This document shows, piece by piece, positions 22,101-34,028 of a DNA stretch of 64,000 bases. Source of the stretch: an uncultured Maribacter sp. (lineage in GTDB: Bacteria > Bacteroidota > Bacteroidia > Flavobacteriales > Flavobacteriaceae); contig NZ_CANMBB010000010.1 in assembly GCF_947495965.1 (NCBI RefSeq), positions 1 to 64,000 on the forward strand, given 5' to 3'. The first letter of the stretch is position 1; each line of letters opens with the position of its first letter. A program made the translations under genes and the position numbers. The notes under the pieces were generated by a model. The model saw only the letters and a list, made by a program, of their open reading frames with translations, ran no database searches and had not been told where the DNA came from.

Positions 22101-23441
22101 GTGCAATGTAGGAGCACGGTTTAGTAATACTGGATGTCCTTTAAGAACATTTTCCAAGATATCCCAAACTACAGGTTCTTTTTTATCTATTATCTTCTTA
22201 GCAGATTTAACTGTTTTTACAATACCTCTTTCAATTAACTTACGAATTACAAAAGGCTTGTAAAGTTCCGCAGCCATATCTTTAGGAAGACCACATTCGT
22301 ATAATTTTAATTCTGGTCCTACAACAATTACAGAACGAGCAGAATAATCCACACGCTTACCAAGTAAGTTTTGACGGAAACGACCTTGCTTACCTTTCAA
22401 TGAATCTGAAAGTGATTTTAATGGTCTGTTAGATTCTGTTTTAACTGCAGAGGCTTTACGTGTGTTATCAAATAAAGAATCAACAGATTCTTGAAGCATA
22501 CGTTTCTCATTTCTAAGAATTACTTCTGGAGCTTTAATTTCCACTAAACGCTTTAAACGGTTATTACGGATAATAACTCTTCTATATAAATCATTTAAAT
22601 CTGAAGTAGCAAAACGACCACCATCTAATGGTACTAATGGACGTAATTCTGGCGGAATTACAGGGATTACTTTCATAATCATCCATTCTGGCCTGTTATC
22701 TCTATTTTCTTGAGATTCTCTTAAAGCCTCAACAACCTGAAGTCTTTTTAAAGCCTCGGTCTTTCTTTGCTTAGAAGTCTCTGTATTTGCTTTATGTCTT
22801 AACTCATAAGATAATTCCGTTAAGTCAATTCTTGCTAATAAATCTATAAGACACTCCGCTCCCATTTTAGCGATAAACTTATTTGGGTCAGAATCTTCTA
22901 AATATTGATTTTCTTGCGGTAATTCCTCCGCAATATTTAAATACTCCTCTTCTGTTAAGAAATCCATTTTCTTAACTTCTTCGCCTTCTGGACCTTTAGC
23001 AATACCTGGTTGTATAACCACGTAACGCTCGTAATAGATAATCATATCTAATTTCTTAGATGGTAATCCAAGAAGGTATCCAATCTTATTAGGTAAAGAA
23101 CGGAAATACCAGATATGCGCTACAGGAACCACCAAATTAATGTGCCCTACTCTATCTCTACGTACTTTTTTCTCTGTTACTTCTACCCCACAACGGTCAC
23201 AAACAATACCACGATAACGGATTCTTTTATATTTACCACAAGCACACTCATAATCCTTAACAGGACCAAAAATACGCTCACAGAAAAGACCATCTCTCTC
23301 TGGTTTGTGCGTTCTATAGTTAATAGTTTCAGGCTTTAAAACCTCACCTTTAGATTCTCCTAAAATTGCTTCAGGAGATGCTAATCCGATGGAAATTTTA
23401 TTAAACCTTTTTATTGGGTTATTATCTTTTATTCTAGCCAT
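19146..23441 (-). CDS. rpoC: DNA-directed RNA polymerase subunit beta'
   Basis: 1431 aa; [15 protein letters not shown] catalytic motif; [23 protein letters not shown] zinc site. Confidence 0.99.
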   Translation of the reverse strand: MARIKDNNPIKRFNKISIGLASPEAILGESKGEVLKPETINYRTHKPERDGLFCERIFGPVKDYECACGKYKRIRYRGIVCDRCGVEVTEKKVRRDRVGHINLVVPVAHIWYFRSLPNKIGYLLGLPSKKLDMIIYYERYVVIQPGIAKGPEGEEVKKMDFLTEEEYLNIAEELPQENQYLEDSDPNKFIAKMGAECLIDLLARIDLTELSYELRHKANTETSKQRKTEALKRLQVVEALRESQENRDNRPEWMIMKVIPVIPPELRPLVPLDGGRFATSDLNDLYRRVIIRNNRLKRLVEIKAPEVILRNEKRMLQESVDSLFDNTRKASAVKTESNRPLKSLSDSLKGKQGRFRQNLLGKRVDYSARSVIVVGPELKLYECGLPKDMAAELYKPFVIRKLIERGIVKTVKSAKKIIDKKEPVVWDILENVLKGHPVLLNRAPTLHRLGIQSFQPKLIEGKAIRLHPLACTAFNADFDGDQMAVHLPLGPEAILEAQLLMLASQNILNPANGSPITVPSQDMVLGLYYMTKERKSTPEVPIKGEGLTFYSYEEVEIALNEGMVNLNAGIKVRAKDFNEEGELVNKIIPTTVGRVLFNMRVPEQAGYINDVLNKKSLRDIIGGILAVTDVPTTADFLDRIKTLGYDYAFRGGLSFSLGDIIIPKEKHEMIADANGQVDGIMANYNMGLITNNERYNQVIDVWTSTNAQLTELAMKRIREDQQGFNSVYMMLDSGARGSKEQIRQLTGMRGLMAKPKKSTAGGGEIIENPILSNFKEGLSILEYFISTHGARKGLADTALKTADAGYLTRRLVDVSQDVIINIEDCGTLRGVEVQALKKNEEVVETLGARILGRVSLHDVYNPLTEEQLLTAGQEIMESDAKKINESPIEKVEVRSALTCEAKKGICAKCYGRNLSTNKMVQRGEAVGVVAAQSIGEPGTQLTLRTFHVGGIAGNISEDNKLIAKFGGVAEIEDLRTVTGEDSEGNPATIVISRTSEIKIVEPKSGIILSTNNIPYGSQLFIENGAKIAKEDVVCSWDPYNGVIVSEFPGQISYENIEQGVTYQVEIDEQTGFQEKVISESRNKKLIPTLLIKNGDEVLRSYNLPVGSHLMVDDNDKIKEGQILVKIPRKSAKAGDITGGLPRVTELFEARNPSNPAVVSEIDGVVSFGKIKRGNREIIIESKLGEVKKYLVKLSNQILVQENDYVRAGMPLSDGSITPEDILKIKGPSAVQQYLVNEVQEVYRLQGVKINDKHFEVVVRQMMRKVRIVDPGDTIFLENQLIHKQDFIVENDEIYGKKVITDAGESDTIKAGQIITARELRDENSILRREDKNLIEARDAVAATATPILQGITRASLQTKSFISAASFQETTKVLNEAAVSGKVDTLEGLKENVIVGHKIPAGTGMRDYDNIIVGSKEEYDEIMARKEALKF

Positions 23442-23499
23442 AATGTAATGGTGATACTAAATTAACAATGTGTTCTTAAATCGTTTTATCGATTTTTAC

Positions 23500-26400
23500 T
23501 TATTCCTCTAATCTAATGTCTAAACCTAAACCTTTAAGTTCATGCATTAATACGTTAAAAGATTCTGGTAAACCAGGTTCTGGCATTGTTTCGCCTTTTA
23601 CAATAGATTCATATGTTTTTGCTCTACCTATAACGTCATCAGACTTAACAGTCAATATCTCACGTAATGTTGCAGATGCTCCATATGCCTCTAGTGCCCA
23701 TACTTCCATTTCTCCAAAACGCTGACCACCAAATTGTGCTTTACCACCTAATGGTTGTTGCGTAATTAAAGAGTAAGGTCCTATAGAACGAGCGTGCATT
23801 TTATCATCTACCATATGTCCTAATTTTAACATATAGATTACACCTACTGTTGCTGGTTGATCAAAACGCTGACCAGTACCACCATCATAAAGGTAAGTAT
23901 GTCCAAATCTTGGAATACCTGCTTCATCAGTATATGCATTAATTTGATCTAAAGTAGCTCCATCAAAAATAGGAGTTCCAAACTTTTTACCAAGTTTAAG
24001 ACCTGCCCAACCTAATACAGTCTCATAAATTTGACCAATGTTCATACGAGAAGGTACCCCTAATGGATTTAGTACAATATCTACTGGCGTTCCATCTTCT
24101 AAGAACGGCATATCTTCATGACGTACTATACGAGAAACAATACCTTTGTTTCCGTGACGACCCGCCATTTTATCACCAACTTTTAATTTACGTTTTTTAG
24201 CAACATAAACTTTAGCTAATTTGATAATACCTGCTGGCAATTCATCCCCTACAGATATAGTAAATTTATCTCTTCTTAGGTTACCCTGAAGATCGTTTAA
24301 CTTAATCTTGTAGTTATGTAATAAATCTGCTAATTGTGCATTTGTATCTTTATCTGTAGTCCAACTTCCACCAACTAAGTGTGCAAAATCATCTACAGCA
24401 TTTAACATCTTCATGGTGTACTTTTTACCTTTTGGTAAAACCTCTTCCCCTAAATCGTTTAATACTCCTTGTGATGTTTTTCCATTAACTATGATAAATA
24501 ATTTTTCAATTAAGATATCTTTTAGTTGTTGAAACTTTACTTCGTATTCTAATTCTAATTTAGAAATTGCTTCTTTATCTTCAGATCGCTTACGCTTATC
24601 TTTTATAGATCTAGAGAATAATTTCTTTTCAATTACAACACCTCTTAAAGATGGCGAAGCTTTTAAGGAAGCATCTTTTACATCTCCAGCTTTATCACCA
24701 AAAATAGCACGTAATAATTTTTCTTCTGGAGTTGGATCAGATTCTCCTTTTGGTGTAATCTTACCAATAAGAATATCACCAGGTTTAACCTCTGCTCCAA
24801 TACGAATCATCCCATTTTCATCCAAATCTTTTGTTGCTTCTTCCGAAACATTTGGAATATCATGTGTTAATTCTTCAGCCCCTAATTTTGTATCACGAAC
24901 ATCTAAAGAATACTCATCTACATGTATAGATGTAAATACATCTTCACGTACAACTTTTTCAGAAATTACAATTGCATCCTCAAAGTTATATCCTTTCCAA
25001 GGCATAAATGCTACCACTAAGTTTCTACCTAATGCTAATTCTCCCTTTTCAGTTGCGTATCCTTCACAAAGAACTTGTCCTTTTTTAACTCTGTCCCCTT
25101 TTTGAACAATAGGTTTAAGATTTATACTTGTTCCTTGGTTTGTTTTTCTAAACTTAACTAATTTGTACGTCTTAGAATCCTCTTCAAAACTAACTAGTCT
25201 CTCGTCATCTGTACGATCATACTTTACAGTAATTTTTTGAGAATCTACATACTCAACAACACCCTCTCCTTCAGCATTTATTAATACTCTAGAATCTGAT
25301 GCAACTTGACGCTCTAAACCAGTACCTACAATCGGAGATTGTGGTTTTAATAATGGTACTGCCTGACGCATCATGTTAGATCCCATCAATGCACGGTTGG
25401 CATCATCATGCTCTAAGAATGGAATTAATGATGCAGATATAGATGCAATTTGATTTGGAGCAACATCCGTGTATTGTATTTCTGATGGATCTACAACTGG
25501 GAAATCTCCTTCTTCTCTTGCAATTACTTTTTCTGTATCTATTGTACCATCTTCTTTTAAAGGAATATTTGCTTGTGCAATTTTCATTCCTTCTTCCTCT
25601 TCTGCACTTAAGTATCTAAACTCTTCAATATCAACTTTAGAATCTGTTACCTTACGGTATGGTGTTTCTAAGAATCCCATTGGGTTAACTTTTGCAAAAA
25701 CTGCTAAAGAAGATATAAGACCAATGTTTGGTCCTTCTGGTGTTTCAATAGGACATAATCTTCCGTAGTGCGTATAGTGAACATCACGCACTTCGAAACC
25801 TGCTCTTTCTCTAGATAAACCTCCAGGCCCAAGTGCAGATAATCTACGCTTGTGCGTAATCTCTGCTAATGGATTTGTTTGGTCCATAAACTGAGATAAC
25901 TGGTTAGTTCCAAAGAACGAGTTAATTACAGAAGATAATGTTTTAGCATTAATTAAGTCAATTGGTGTAAAAACTTCATTATCACGAACGTTCATACGCT
26001 CACGAATAGTTCTAGCCATACGAGCTAAACCTACACCAAATTGAGAAGATAATTGTTCTCCTACTGTACGTACACGACGGTTAGATAAGTGATCAATATC
26101 ATCAATCTCTGCTTTTGAGTTAATTAACTCAATTAAATATTTAATAATAGTTATTATATCTTCTTTGGTTAAGACTTGCTTATCCATTCCAATATCTAAC
26201 TGTAATTTTTTATTCATTCTATAACGACCAACTTCACCTAAGTTATAACGTTGATCAGAAAAGAATAATTTATCAATTATACCTCTTGCAGTTTCTTCAT
26301 CTGGCGGTTCTGCATTACGTAATTGACGGTATATATGCTCAACAGCTTCTTTTTCAGAGTTTGTTGGATCTTTCTGTAGTGTGTTATGAATAATTGCATA

Positions 26401-27309
26401 ATCAGACTGCGCATTATTTTCTTTATGTAATAATACCGTCTTAACATCAGCATCCATAATTTCTTGAATATGATCTTTTTCAAGAATAGTGTCACGATCT
26501 AAAACAATTTCGTTTCTTTCAATAGATACAACTTCACCTGTATCTTCGTCAACAAAATCTTCATGCCAAGTGTTCAACACTCTAGCCGCAAGTTTACGAC
26601 CTAATACTTTCTTTAAACCTGCTGTAGAAACTTTTACTTCCTCAGAAAGGTCAAAAATTTCTAAAATATCTTTATCTCTTTCAAAACCAATTGCTCTAAA
26701 TAAAGTAGTAACAGGTAATTTTTTCTTTCTATCAATATATGCGTACATAACGCCATTGATATCTGTAGCAAATTCTATCCAAGAACCTTTAAAAGGAATT
26801 ACTCTTGCAGAATAAAGCTTTGTTCCATTTGCGTGAAAAGATTGCCCAAAGAATACCCCTGGAGAACGGTGTAATTGAGATACTACAACTCTTTCTGCAC
26901 CATTTATAACAAATGTACCACTAGGCGTCATATAAGGTATAGTACCTAGATAAACATCCTGTACAATTGTTTCAAAATCCTCATGTTCTGGATCTGTACA
27001 ATATAATTTAAGTCTAGCCTTTAAAGGCACACTGTAAGTAAGTCCACGCTCAATACATTCTTGAATTGAATATCTAGGTGGATCTATAAAATAATCTAAA
27101 AATTCCAATACAAACTGATTTCTAGTATCAGTTATTGGAAAGTTTTCCATGAAGGTATTGTATAATCCTTCATCTCCTCTTTGATCAGATTTAGTTTCAA
27201 GTTGAAAGAAATCTTGAAATGATTTAATCTGAATATCCAAAAAATCTGGATATTCCGGAGTGTTCTTAGCGGATGCAAAATTAATTCTCTGAGTCTGATT
27301 TTTGAACAT
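23500..27309 (-). CDS. rpoB: DNA-directed RNA polymerase subunit beta
   Basis: 1269 aa; [61 protein letters not shown]. Confidence 0.99.
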   Translation of the reverse strand: MFKNQTQRINFASAKNTPEYPDFLDIQIKSFQDFFQLETKSDQRGDEGLYNTFMENFPITDTRNQFVLEFLDYFIDPPRYSIQECIERGLTYSVPLKARLKLYCTDPEHEDFETIVQDVYLGTIPYMTPSGTFVINGAERVVVSQLHRSPGVFFGQSFHANGTKLYSARVIPFKGSWIEFATDINGVMYAYIDRKKKLPVTTLFRAIGFERDKDILEIFDLSEEVKVSTAGLKKVLGRKLAARVLNTWHEDFVDEDTGEVVSIERNEIVLDRDTILEKDHIQEIMDADVKTVLLHKENNAQSDYAIIHNTLQKDPTNSEKEAVEHIYRQLRNAEPPDEETARGIIDKLFFSDQRYNLGEVGRYRMNKKLQLDIGMDKQVLTKEDIITIIKYLIELINSKAEIDDIDHLSNRRVRTVGEQLSSQFGVGLARMARTIRERMNVRDNEVFTPIDLINAKTLSSVINSFFGTNQLSQFMDQTNPLAEITHKRRLSALGPGGLSRERAGFEVRDVHYTHYGRLCPIETPEGPNIGLISSLAVFAKVNPMGFLETPYRKVTDSKVDIEEFRYLSAEEEEGMKIAQANIPLKEDGTIDTEKVIAREEGDFPVVDPSEIQYTDVAPNQIASISASLIPFLEHDDANRALMGSNMMRQAVPLLKPQSPIVGTGLERQVASDSRVLINAEGEGVVEYVDSQKITVKYDRTDDERLVSFEEDSKTYKLVKFRKTNQGTSINLKPIVQKGDRVKKGQVLCEGYATEKGELALGRNLVVAFMPWKGYNFEDAIVISEKVVREDVFTSIHVDEYSLDVRDTKLGAEELTHDIPNVSEEATKDLDENGMIRIGAEVKPGDILIGKITPKGESDPTPEEKLLRAIFGDKAGDVKDASLKASPSLRGVVIEKKLFSRSIKDKRKRSEDKEAISKLELEYEVKFQQLKDILIEKLFIIVNGKTSQGVLNDLGEEVLPKGKKYTMKMLNAVDDFAHLVGGSWTTDKDTNAQLADLLHNYKIKLNDLQGNLRRDKFTISVGDELPAGIIKLAKVYVAKKRKLKVGDKMAGRHGNKGIVSRIVRHEDMPFLEDGTPVDIVLNPLGVPSRMNIGQIYETVLGWAGLKLGKKFGTPIFDGATLDQINAYTDEAGIPRFGHTYLYDGGTGQRFDQPATVGVIYMLKLGHMVDDKMHARSIGPYSLITQQPLGGKAQFGGQRFGEMEVWALEAYGASATLREILTVKSDDVIGRAKTYESIVKGETMPEPGLPESFNVLMHELKGLGLDIRLEE

Positions 27310-27375
27310 CTATGGACAGTATTTTGATCGTGAATACTAAATGGGTTGTATATTTCTTAATATACATAATATATA

Positions 27376-27416
27376 AAAAGGCTTAGGTCTAAGCGCAAAT
27401 TTGCGAAAAGACCTAA
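27376..27416 (-). terminator. Terminator/attenuator-like hairpin between rplL and rpoB
   Basis: Minus strand TTAGGTCT-TTTTCGCAAATTTGCGCTT-AGACCTAA-GCCTTTTTAT; inner perfect palindrome CGCAAATTTGCG. Confidence 0.65.
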
Positions 27417-27442
27417 ACCATAAGTGCTATATGTTGTTGCTA

Positions 27443-27820
27443 TTACTTAAGCTCAACTTCTGCTCCAGCTTCTTCTAATGAATTCTTAATTCCTTCAGCT
27501 TCGTCTTTAGAGATACCTTCTTTGATTGCTTTTGGTGCGCTATCAACGATGTCTTTAGCATCTTTTAACCCTAAACCAGTTAATTCTTTAACTAATTTTA
27601 CAACTGCTAATTTAGAAGCACCAGCTGCTTTTAATATTACATCAAATTCTGATTTTTCTTCAGCAGCTTCTCCACCACCAGCAGCACCGCCAGCAGCAAC
27701 AGCAACTGCAGCAGCTGCAGGCTCTATACCGTATTCATCTTTTAATATATCAGCTAATTCGTTTACTTCTTTTACAGTAAGATTAACTAATTGTTCTGCG
27801 AAATCTTTTAAATCTGCCAT
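27443..27820 (-). CDS. rplL: 50S ribosomal protein L7/L12
   Basis: [48 protein letters not shown]. Confidence 0.98.
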   Translation of the reverse strand: MADLKDFAEQLVNLTVKEVNELADILKDEYGIEPAAAAVAVAAGGAAGGGEAAEEKSEFDVILKAAGASKLAVVKLVKELTGLGLKDAKDIVDSAPKAIKEGISKDEAEGIKNSLEEAGAEVELK

Positions 27821-27870
27821 TTTTACTATCGTTTAATAAATTTTTAAAATATAATTGTTTTTAGTGCGTA

Positions 27871-28386
27871 CTATTTCTCTGATAATGTTTTAAGGATTCC
27901 AGATAGTTTACTACCACCTGATTTAAGTCCAGAAATAACATTCTTAGCAGGAGATTGTAATAATCCAATAATTTCACCAATCATTTCTTCTTTAGACTTA
28001 ATGCTAACTAAAGCATCCAAATTCTCATCACCAATATAAACTGCTTCTTCTACGAATGCTCCTTTTAATAAAGGCTTATCAGATTTTTTTCTGAAATTCT
28101 TTATTAATTTTGCAGGTGCATTTCCAACTTCAGAGAACATTAAAGAAGTATTCCCTTTAAGTACTTCAGGAAGTTCTCCAAATTCTCTATCAGAAGCCTC
28201 CATTGCTTTTGCAAGCAATGTATTTTTAACTACCGCAAGTCTAATATCTGCCTTGAAACATGCTCTTCTTAAATCCGAAGTAGTAACTGCATCAAGACCA
28301 GAGATATCTGCTAAATAAATAGTAGAACTATCTCCTAACTGCGTAGTCAAATCTTGTATAACGTTTGCTTTTTCTTCTCTTGTCAT
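27871..28386 (-). CDS. rplJ: 50S ribosomal protein L10
   Basis: MTREEKANVIQDLTTQLGDSSTIYLADISGLDAVTTSDLRRACFKADIRLAVVKNTL. Confidence 0.97.
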   Translation of the reverse strand: MTREEKANVIQDLTTQLGDSSTIYLADISGLDAVTTSDLRRACFKADIRLAVVKNTLLAKAMEASDREFGELPEVLKGNTSLMFSEVGNAPAKLIKNFRKKSDKPLLKGAFVEEAVYIGDENLDALVSIKSKEEMIGEIIGLLQSPAKNVISGLKSGGSKLSGILKTLSEK

Positions 28387-28412
28387 AATTAAATTTTTAA
28401 ACTACCAGTTAA

Positions 28413-29102
28413 TTAAACTGTTTTTGGATCTAATTGAACACTAGGACTCATTGTACTAGACATGAATATTGATTTAATATACACCCCTTTAGAAGCCGTT
28501 GGTTTCAATTTATTTAAAGTATCTAATAACTCTTTACAGTTTCCTGCAATTTTATCAGCAGAGAAAGACGCCTTTCCAATTGCCGTATGCACGATACCAG
28601 TCTTATCAACTTTAAAATCTATTTTACCTGCTTTTACTTCCGTAACTGCTTTAGCCACATCCATAGTAACAGTACCTGTTTTTGGGTTAGGCATTAAACC
28701 TCTTGGACCTAATACTCGTCCTAAAGGGCCTAATTTTCCCATTACGCTTGGCATTGTGATAATTACATCAACATCTGTCCAACCCGCTTTTATCTTTGTC
28801 AAATACTCATCTAATCCAACATAATCCGCACCAGCTGCTGTAGCTTCCGCTTCTTTATCCGGAGTAACCAAAGCCAAAACTTTTACATCCTTACCTGTTC
28901 CATGTGGAAGTGTAACAACCCCACGTACCATTTGATTTGCTTTTCTTGGATCTACACCCAAACGAACAGCTAAATCTATAGATGCATCAAATTTTGTATT
29001 GGTAATTTCTTTTACTAAAGCAGACGCCTCATCAACAGAATAAAGTTTATCTTTTTCTATTTTAGCACGAGCCTCCTTTTGGTTCTTTGTTAACTTTGCC
29101 AT
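28413..29102 (-). CDS. rplA: 50S ribosomal protein L1
   Basis: [47 protein letters not shown]. Confidence 0.98.
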   Translation of the reverse strand: MAKLTKNQKEARAKIEKDKLYSVDEASALVKEITNTKFDASIDLAVRLGVDPRKANQMVRGVVTLPHGTGKDVKVLALVTPDKEAEATAAGADYVGLDEYLTKIKAGWTDVDVIITMPSVMGKLGPLGRVLGPRGLMPNPKTGTVTMDVAKAVTEVKAGKIDFKVDKTGIVHTAIGKASFSADKIAGNCKELLDTLNKLKPTASKGVYIKSIFMSSTMSPSVQLDPKTV

Positions 29103-29121
29103 TTAAATTGCTTTTAAGATT

Positions 29122-29559
29122 TTAAAAAGGTCTTTTACCTGCAACTTTTAAACCCATAGATCTTGCTGTTCCTGCGATCATGCTCATTGCTGATTCTACA
29201 GTAAATGCATTTAAATCTACCATTTTGTCTTCGGCTATTGCCTTAACCTGGTCCCAAGTTACATTACCTGATTTTACTCTGTTAGGTTCGCCAGATCCTT
29301 TTTTAATCTTAGCTGCTTCCAATAGCTGAACTGCCGCTGGTGGTGTTTTTACAATAAAATCAAACGATTTATCTTTGTATACGGTGATAACAACTGGTAA
29401 AACTTTACCTGGTTTATCCTGTGTACGAGCATTAAACTGCTTACAGAATTCCATAATGTTAACACCGGCAGCACCTAAGGCGGGTCCAACCGGTGGCGAT
29501 GGATTCGCTGCACCTCCCCTAACTTGTAGTTTAACTACTTTACCTACTTCTTTTGCCAT
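29122..29559 (-). CDS. rplK: 50S ribosomal protein L11
   Basis: [39 protein letters not shown]. Confidence 0.98.
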   Translation of the reverse strand: MAKEVGKVVKLQVRGGAANPSPPVGPALGAAGVNIMEFCKQFNARTQDKPGKVLPVVITVYKDKSFDFIVKTPPAAVQLLEAAKIKKGSGEPNRVKSGNVTWDQVKAIAEDKMVDLNAFTVESAMSMIAGTARSMGLKVAGKRPF

Positions 29560-29626
29560 TGTTTTTAATTAAATTGAAAGTGTACCAGTGGAAGCGATAC
29601 AACTTTTAAATATGTAACAAATTATA

Positions 29627-30178
29627 TTAAATTTTCTCTACTTGCATGTAACTTAGTTCTAATGGTGTTTTTCTTCCGAAAATCTTAACCATTACCTCAA
29701 GTTTACGTTTTTCCTCATTAATTTTTTCAACAGTACCGTTAAAACCATTAAAAGGACCATCTATTACTTTCACAGTTTCCCCAAAAACAAAAGGTATTGC
29801 AACGCTATCTGTATTCACAGTTAACTCATCTACTTTACCTAACATTCTATTCACTTCAGATTTTCTAAGCGGAACAGGATCCCCTCCTTTAGTTTCCCCT
29901 AAAAAACCAATAACATTTGTAATAGACCTAATAATATGAATCATCTCTCCACCTAAATTAGCTTTGATCATGATGTAACCAGGAAAATAAACTCTTTCCT
30001 TATTAATTTTTTTTCCGTTTCTAATCTGAATAACTTTCTCTGTTGGAACTAAAACATCTTCTAAATAATCAGAAAAACCTAAACGAGCAACCTCGCTTTC
30101 GATATACCCTTTTATTTTATGCTCTTGCCCACTAACAGCTCTTACCACATACCACTTCTTCTCTAAAACTTCAGACAT
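29627..30178 (-). CDS. nusG: Transcription termination/antitermination protein NusG
   Basis: KWYVVRAVSGQEHKIKGYIE; GETVKVIDGPFNGFNGTVEKINEEKRKLEVMVKIFGRKTPLELSYMQVEK. Confidence 0.97.
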   Translation of the reverse strand: MSEVLEKKWYVVRAVSGQEHKIKGYIESEVARLGFSDYLEDVLVPTEKVIQIRNGKKINKERVYFPGYIMIKANLGGEMIHIIRSITNVIGFLGETKGGDPVPLRKSEVNRMLGKVDELTVNTDSVAIPFVFGETVKVIDGPFNGFNGTVEKINEEKRKLEVMVKIFGRKTPLELSYMQVEKI

Positions 30179-30186
30179 GTTTGAGC

Positions 30187-30375
30187 TTAGTTTAAAACAT
30201 TATTAAAATACAACTGAACCAACTTACTTAAAGCAGAGTCTACACCCCAAGTAGCTAATGCGAACAAAATTGAAAACACCGCAACTACCACCATAAGGTT
30301 TGATGACTCCGAACGCGGAGGCAGTGTGACATTATTTTTTAGCTCCTCAATAGACTCTTTTATGTATGACAACAT
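30187..30375 (-). CDS. secE: Preprotein translocase subunit SecE
   Basis: 62 aa single-TM protein directly upstream of nusG. Confidence 0.9.
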   Translation of the reverse strand: MLSYIKESIEELKNNVTLPPRSESSNLMVVVAVFSILFALATWGVDSALSKLVQLYFNNVLN

Positions 30376-30438
30376 AGCTATATTATTTTTTCAGTTTGAT
30401 TAGAAAAAAAAGAAACAAATATTTCTTTTTACAATTTG

Positions 30439-30511
30439 CACGGCAGGAGAGACTCGAACTCCCGACACCTGGTTTTGGAGACCAGTGCTCTACCAACTGA
30501 GCTACAACCGT
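30439..30511 (-). tRNA. tRNA-Trp (anticodon CCA)
   Basis: Reverse complement ACGGTTGTAGCTCAGTTGGTAGAGCACTGGTCTCCAAAACCAGGTGTCGGGAGTTCGAGTCTCTCCTGCCGTG folds as a cloverleaf with loop CTCCAAA. Confidence 0.95.
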
Positions 30512-30577
30512 GTGTATTTTACACTGAAAGGTATCCGCCAATGGCGGACACCTTATAATGTAAAACTATAAATTATT

Positions 30578-31765
30578 TTAATCTAAAATCTTAGTAACCT
30601 GACCAGCTCCTACTGTTCTACCACCCTCACGGATTGCAAAACGTAATCCCATACTTAATGCGATTGGAGACAATAACTCAACTGTAATAGTAAGGTTATC
30701 ACCAGGCATAACCATCTCAACCCCAGAAGGAAGATTAATTGTACCTGTTACATCCGTTGTTCTTACGTAGAACTGAGGACGATAGTTATTATGGAATGGT
30801 GTATGACGACCACCCTCTTCTTTTTTAAGGATATAAACCTCAGCCTCGAATTTAGCGTGTGGAGTTACAGAACCTGGCTTACAGATTACCATACCTCTAC
30901 TAATTTGAGTTTTCTCAATACCTCTTAATAAGATACCAACATTATCACCAGCTTCACCTCTATCTAATATCTTACGGAACATTTCAACACCAGTAATAGT
31001 AGAAGCTAATTTCTCAGCACCCATACCAATAATATCCACTGCATCTCCTGTATTAGCAATACCAGTTTCAATACGACCTGTAGCAACAGTTCCACGACCA
31101 GTAATTGTAAATACATCTTCAATTGGCATTAAGAAATCTTTATCAACATCTCTCTTTGGTAATTCAATCCAAGCATCAACCTCTTCCATTAATTTCATCA
31201 CTGTATCCACCCACTTTTGCTCACCATTAAGTGCACCTAAAGCAGAACCAGCAACAACAGGTCCATTATCACCATCATACTCATAGAAAGAAAGTAATTC
31301 TCTTACTTCCATCTCAACAAGCTCTAAAAGCTCCTCATCATCAACCATATCCACTTTATTCATGAATACAACTATTCTTGGAATACCTACCTGACGCCCT
31401 AATAAGATATGCTCACGTGTTTGTGGCATTGGACCATCTGTAGCAGCAACAACCAATATAGCACCATCCATTTGAGCAGCACCAGTTACCATGTTCTTCA
31501 CATAATCGGCGTGACCAGGACAATCTACGTGTGCGTAGTGACGATTTGCAGTAGCATATTCTACGTGCGATGTATTAATTGTAATACCTCTTTCCTTTTC
31601 TTCAGGAGCGTTATCGATAGAATCGAAACTTCTTAATTCAGAAAGACCTGCATTTGCCAATACCGTAGTAATAGCAGCAGTTAATGTAGTTTTACCGTGA
31701 TCTACGTGTCCAATAGTACCTATATTTAAGTGCGGTTTGGAACGATCAAAAGTTTCCTTTGCCAT
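30578..31765 (-). CDS. tuf: Elongation factor Tu
   Basis: [59 protein letters not shown]. Confidence 0.99.
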   Translation of the reverse strand: MAKETFDRSKPHLNIGTIGHVDHGKTTLTAAITTVLANAGLSELRSFDSIDNAPEEKERGITINTSHVEYATANRHYAHVDCPGHADYVKNMVTGAAQMDGAILVVAATDGPMPQTREHILLGRQVGIPRIVVFMNKVDMVDDEELLELVEMEVRELLSFYEYDGDNGPVVAGSALGALNGEQKWVDTVMKLMEEVDAWIELPKRDVDKDFLMPIEDVFTITGRGTVATGRIETGIANTGDAVDIIGMGAEKLASTITGVEMFRKILDRGEAGDNVGILLRGIEKTQISRGMVICKPGSVTPHAKFEAEVYILKKEEGGRHTPFHNNYRPQFYVRTTDVTGTINLPSGVEMVMPGDNLTITVELLSPIALSMGLRFAIREGGRTVGAGQVTKILD

Positions 31766-31822
31766 GTTTAATGAATTTTAATCTTTAGTTTATATTAGTG
31801 TACAAATTTTATCTTCAAAATG

Positions 31823-31894
31823 AGCCAATGACGAGATTTGAACTCGTGACCTCTTCCTTACCAAGGAAACGCTCTACCCCTGAGCTACACCGGC
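31823..31894 (-). tRNA. tRNA-Thr (anticodon GGT)
   Basis: Reverse complement GCCGGTGTAGCTCAGGGGTAGAGCGTTTCCTTGGTAAGGAAGAGGTCACGAGTTCAAATCTCGTCATTGGCT. Confidence 0.95.
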
Positions 31895-31997
31895 GTAAAG
31901 TGCTCAATTTAACACCTTAAACAACCAAAGCCCATTAAAGGTGTTTATTACACAAAAAACAGAAGCAACCCATGGCTGTTCTGTTTTTTATGTTTTG

Positions 31998-32070
31998 AGC
32001 GGGAGACCGGGTTCGAACCGGCGACATTCAGCTTGGAAGGCTGACGCTCTACCAACTGAGCTACTCCCGC
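31998..32070 (-). tRNA. tRNA-Gly (anticodon TCC)
   Basis: Reverse complement GCGGGAGTAGCTCAGTTGGTAGAGCGTCAGCCTTCCAAGCTGAATGTCGCCGGTTCGAACCCGGTCTCCCGCT. Confidence 0.95.
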
Positions 32071-32220
32071 TTATTTACTTCTTAAAAAATTTCAGAAAGC
32101 AAAATTACAACATTTTCAAAACTTCAAAAAACTATTTTAAAATAATCTTTCACTTAAAAGCTAATTTTGATTTTAGCTTTGCAAAAGTAACCTTTTAAAA
32201 GTACTTTCTAAAATTTTTTG

Positions 32221-32302
<82 letters not shown>

Positions 32303-32330
32303 AAACCATTATTTAAAGAACTTTTTAAAG

Positions 32331-32404
32331 AGCCGATGGAGGGACTCGAACCCACGACCTGCTGATTACAAATCAGCTGCTCTAGCCAGCTGAGCTACAT
32401 CGGC
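32331..32404 (-). tRNA. tRNA-Thr (anticodon TGT)
   Basis: Reverse complement GCCGATGTAGCTCAGCTGGCTAGAGCAGCTGATTTGTAATCAGCAGGTCGTGGGTTCGAGTCCCTCCATCGGCT. Confidence 0.95.
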
Positions 32405-32424
32405 TTTTTACACTTTTTTAGTTA

Positions 32425-32452
32425 TAAAAAAGTCCGCTATTTCTAACGGACT
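32425..32452 (-). terminator. Intrinsic terminator downstream of hpf, overlapping the tRNA/tuf promoter region
   Basis: Minus strand AGTCCGTTA-GAAA-TAGCGGACT-TTTTTT. Confidence 0.75.
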
Positions 32453-32453
32453 G

Positions 32454-32482
32454 CAAATGTATACGTTTTTTTGTTTAAACAA
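32454..32482 (-). promoter_or_regulatory. Bacteroidota-type promoter (TTG-N18-TACATTTG) for the tRNA-tuf operon
   Basis: Minus strand TTG, 18-nt spacer, TACATTTG matching TAnnTTTG. Confidence 0.6.
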
Positions 32483-32505
32483 AACAAAAAATGAAAAAAA
32501 TTTAG

Positions 32506-32808
32506 TTAAGCTTGTGCTCTTATTTTTTGCTTCTTTTTTATTAGCCTTCTTTCCAGTGAATTACATGCAGAATCAACAGCTTCCTCAAAAGATTTACATT
32601 GCTTTTTTACTATAAAATTATCTTTAGGAATGTTCAATTTTATCTCTACAATCTTATTTTCTTTCAATTTATTATTATCTAATTTTAAAAATACCTCCGA
32701 ACTTATAACCTTATCATAAAAAGTTTCTAGCTTATCTAACCTACTTTGTACAAAATGCAATAAAGACTTATCTGCATTAAAGTTCACGGATTGTGCATTT
32801 ACTTTCAT
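32506..32808 (-). CDS. hpf: Ribosome hibernation promoting factor / RaiA family protein
   Basis: 100 aa; MKVNAQSVNFNADKSLLHFVQSRLDKLETFYDKVISSEVFLKL. Confidence 0.85.
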   Translation of the reverse strand: MKVNAQSVNFNADKSLLHFVQSRLDKLETFYDKVISSEVFLKLDNNKLKENKIVEIKLNIPKDNFIVKKQCKSFEEAVDSACNSLERRLIKKKQKIRAQA

Positions 32809-32845
32809 AGAATATTAATTTAAAAAGTTAAACAATTAAGTATTA

Positions 32846-33736
32846 TTATTTTTTTCCTCTAGGATGGGCTTTAGAATGTACTTTTTTTAATTCTTCTATC
32901 CCATTGTGGGTATACACTTGGGTAGATGCCAAACTTGAGTGACCAAGTAATTCTTTTACCGCATTTAAATCAGCGCCTTTATTTAGCAAATGTGTTGCAA
33001 ATGTGTGTCTTAATATATGCGGACTCTTTTTTACCTTAGAAGACACCTTACTAAAATACCCATTTATTATTCTATAAACAAAAGTTTCGTAGATTTTATT
33101 GCCCGATTTTAAAAGAAAAAGATACTCGAAATCGTTAATTTTTGTTAAAGCGTTTCTTTCTTCTATATAAGAATTAAATAACTTTATGGTTTTTGCCAAC
33201 AAAGGGATTATTCTTTCTTTTTTTCTTTTTCCTAAAACCCTAAGAACACCTTGTCTTAAATCTAAATCTGAAAGCTTTAAATTTATTAACTCTGCTCTAC
33301 GCATTCCCGTAGCATACAAGACGTCTATTATTAATTTATCTCTAACACCTTCAAAACCCTCATTAAAAGTAATTTGCGACAACATTTTTTCCATTTCTGT
33401 TTCTGAAAACGGAACCTCTATCTTTTTTGAAATTTTTAATGCTCTATGCTTTACTAATGGCGATATCTTTATATCCCCTACCTTTTGAAGAAATTTATAA
33501 TATGCTTTTAAAGATGCTATTTTTCTGTTTATTGTTCTATTAGAAATTTTGTTTTCACTTAAAGTAACAAGCCAACTACGAACAATAGTATACTCTATAT
33601 TTACTATATCTGAAATAGAATGTTCTTCTTCACAAAAAGACATAAACTCCTGAATATCTTTCTTATATGCCAAAACAGTATGGATAGAATATTTTTTTTC
33701 TAATCCTAAATAATCTAAAAAAGGAACTAACACCAT
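32846..33736 (-). CDS. xerC: Tyrosine recombinase, XerC-like
   Basis: 296 aa; YATGMRRAELINLKLSDLD; SPHILRHTFATHLLNKGADLNAVKELLGHSSLASTQVYTH. Confidence 0.88.
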   Translation of the reverse strand: MVLVPFLDYLGLEKKYSIHTVLAYKKDIQEFMSFCEEEHSISDIVNIEYTIVRSWLVTLSENKISNRTINRKIASLKAYYKFLQKVGDIKISPLVKHRALKISKKIEVPFSETEMEKMLSQITFNEGFEGVRDKLIIDVLYATGMRRAELINLKLSDLDLRQGVLRVLGKRKKERIIPLLAKTIKLFNSYIEERNALTKINDFEYLFLLKSGNKIYETFVYRIINGYFSKVSSKVKKSPHILRHTFATHLLNKGADLNAVKELLGHSSLASTQVYTHNGIEELKKVHSKAHPRGKK

Positions 33737-33776
33737 ACTCTCAAAGTTAGCATATAATTTAAAATTAACCCATAAA

Positions 33777-33801
33777 AAAATCCTGCATATAGCAGGATTT
33801 T
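33777..33801 (-). terminator. Intrinsic terminator of rpsU
   Basis: AAAATCCTGC-atata-GCAGGATTTT. Confidence 0.8.
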
Positions 33802-33825
33802 AAATATCTAAATAGAATAACAGAC

Positions 33826-34020
33826 CTAGATTTCTTCTTGATCTCTTAAACCTTGTATGTATTGCGCTTTTTGTATCTGTGCTCTACGAGTTACAGATGG
33901 CTTATTGAACTGCTGACGCTTTCTCAATTGACGCATTGTACCGGTTTTATCGAACTTTCGCTTAAAACGCTTTAAAGCTCTATCTATGTTTTCTCCTTCT
34001 TTAATTGGTATAATTAACAT
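33826..34020 (-). CDS. rpsU: 30S ribosomal protein S21 (bS21)
   Basis: MLIIPIKEGENIDRALKRFKRKFDKTGTMRQLRKRQQFNKPSVTRR. Confidence 0.96.
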   Translation of the reverse strand: MLIIPIKEGENIDRALKRFKRKFDKTGTMRQLRKRQQFNKPSVTRRAQIQKAQYIQGLRDQEEI

Positions 34021-34028
34021 ATGCTACT

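Noticed and set aside
26277-26495. 72-aa minus ORF inside rpoB in another frame
   Set aside because: Out-of-frame overlap with a highly conserved gene; Lys/Leu-rich chance ORF.
32846-33736. Tyrosine recombinase as sign of an integrative element at the tRNA cluster
   Set aside because: XerC-like sequence next to rpsU and hpf, no flanking direct repeats or cargo; consistent with the housekeeping recombinase.
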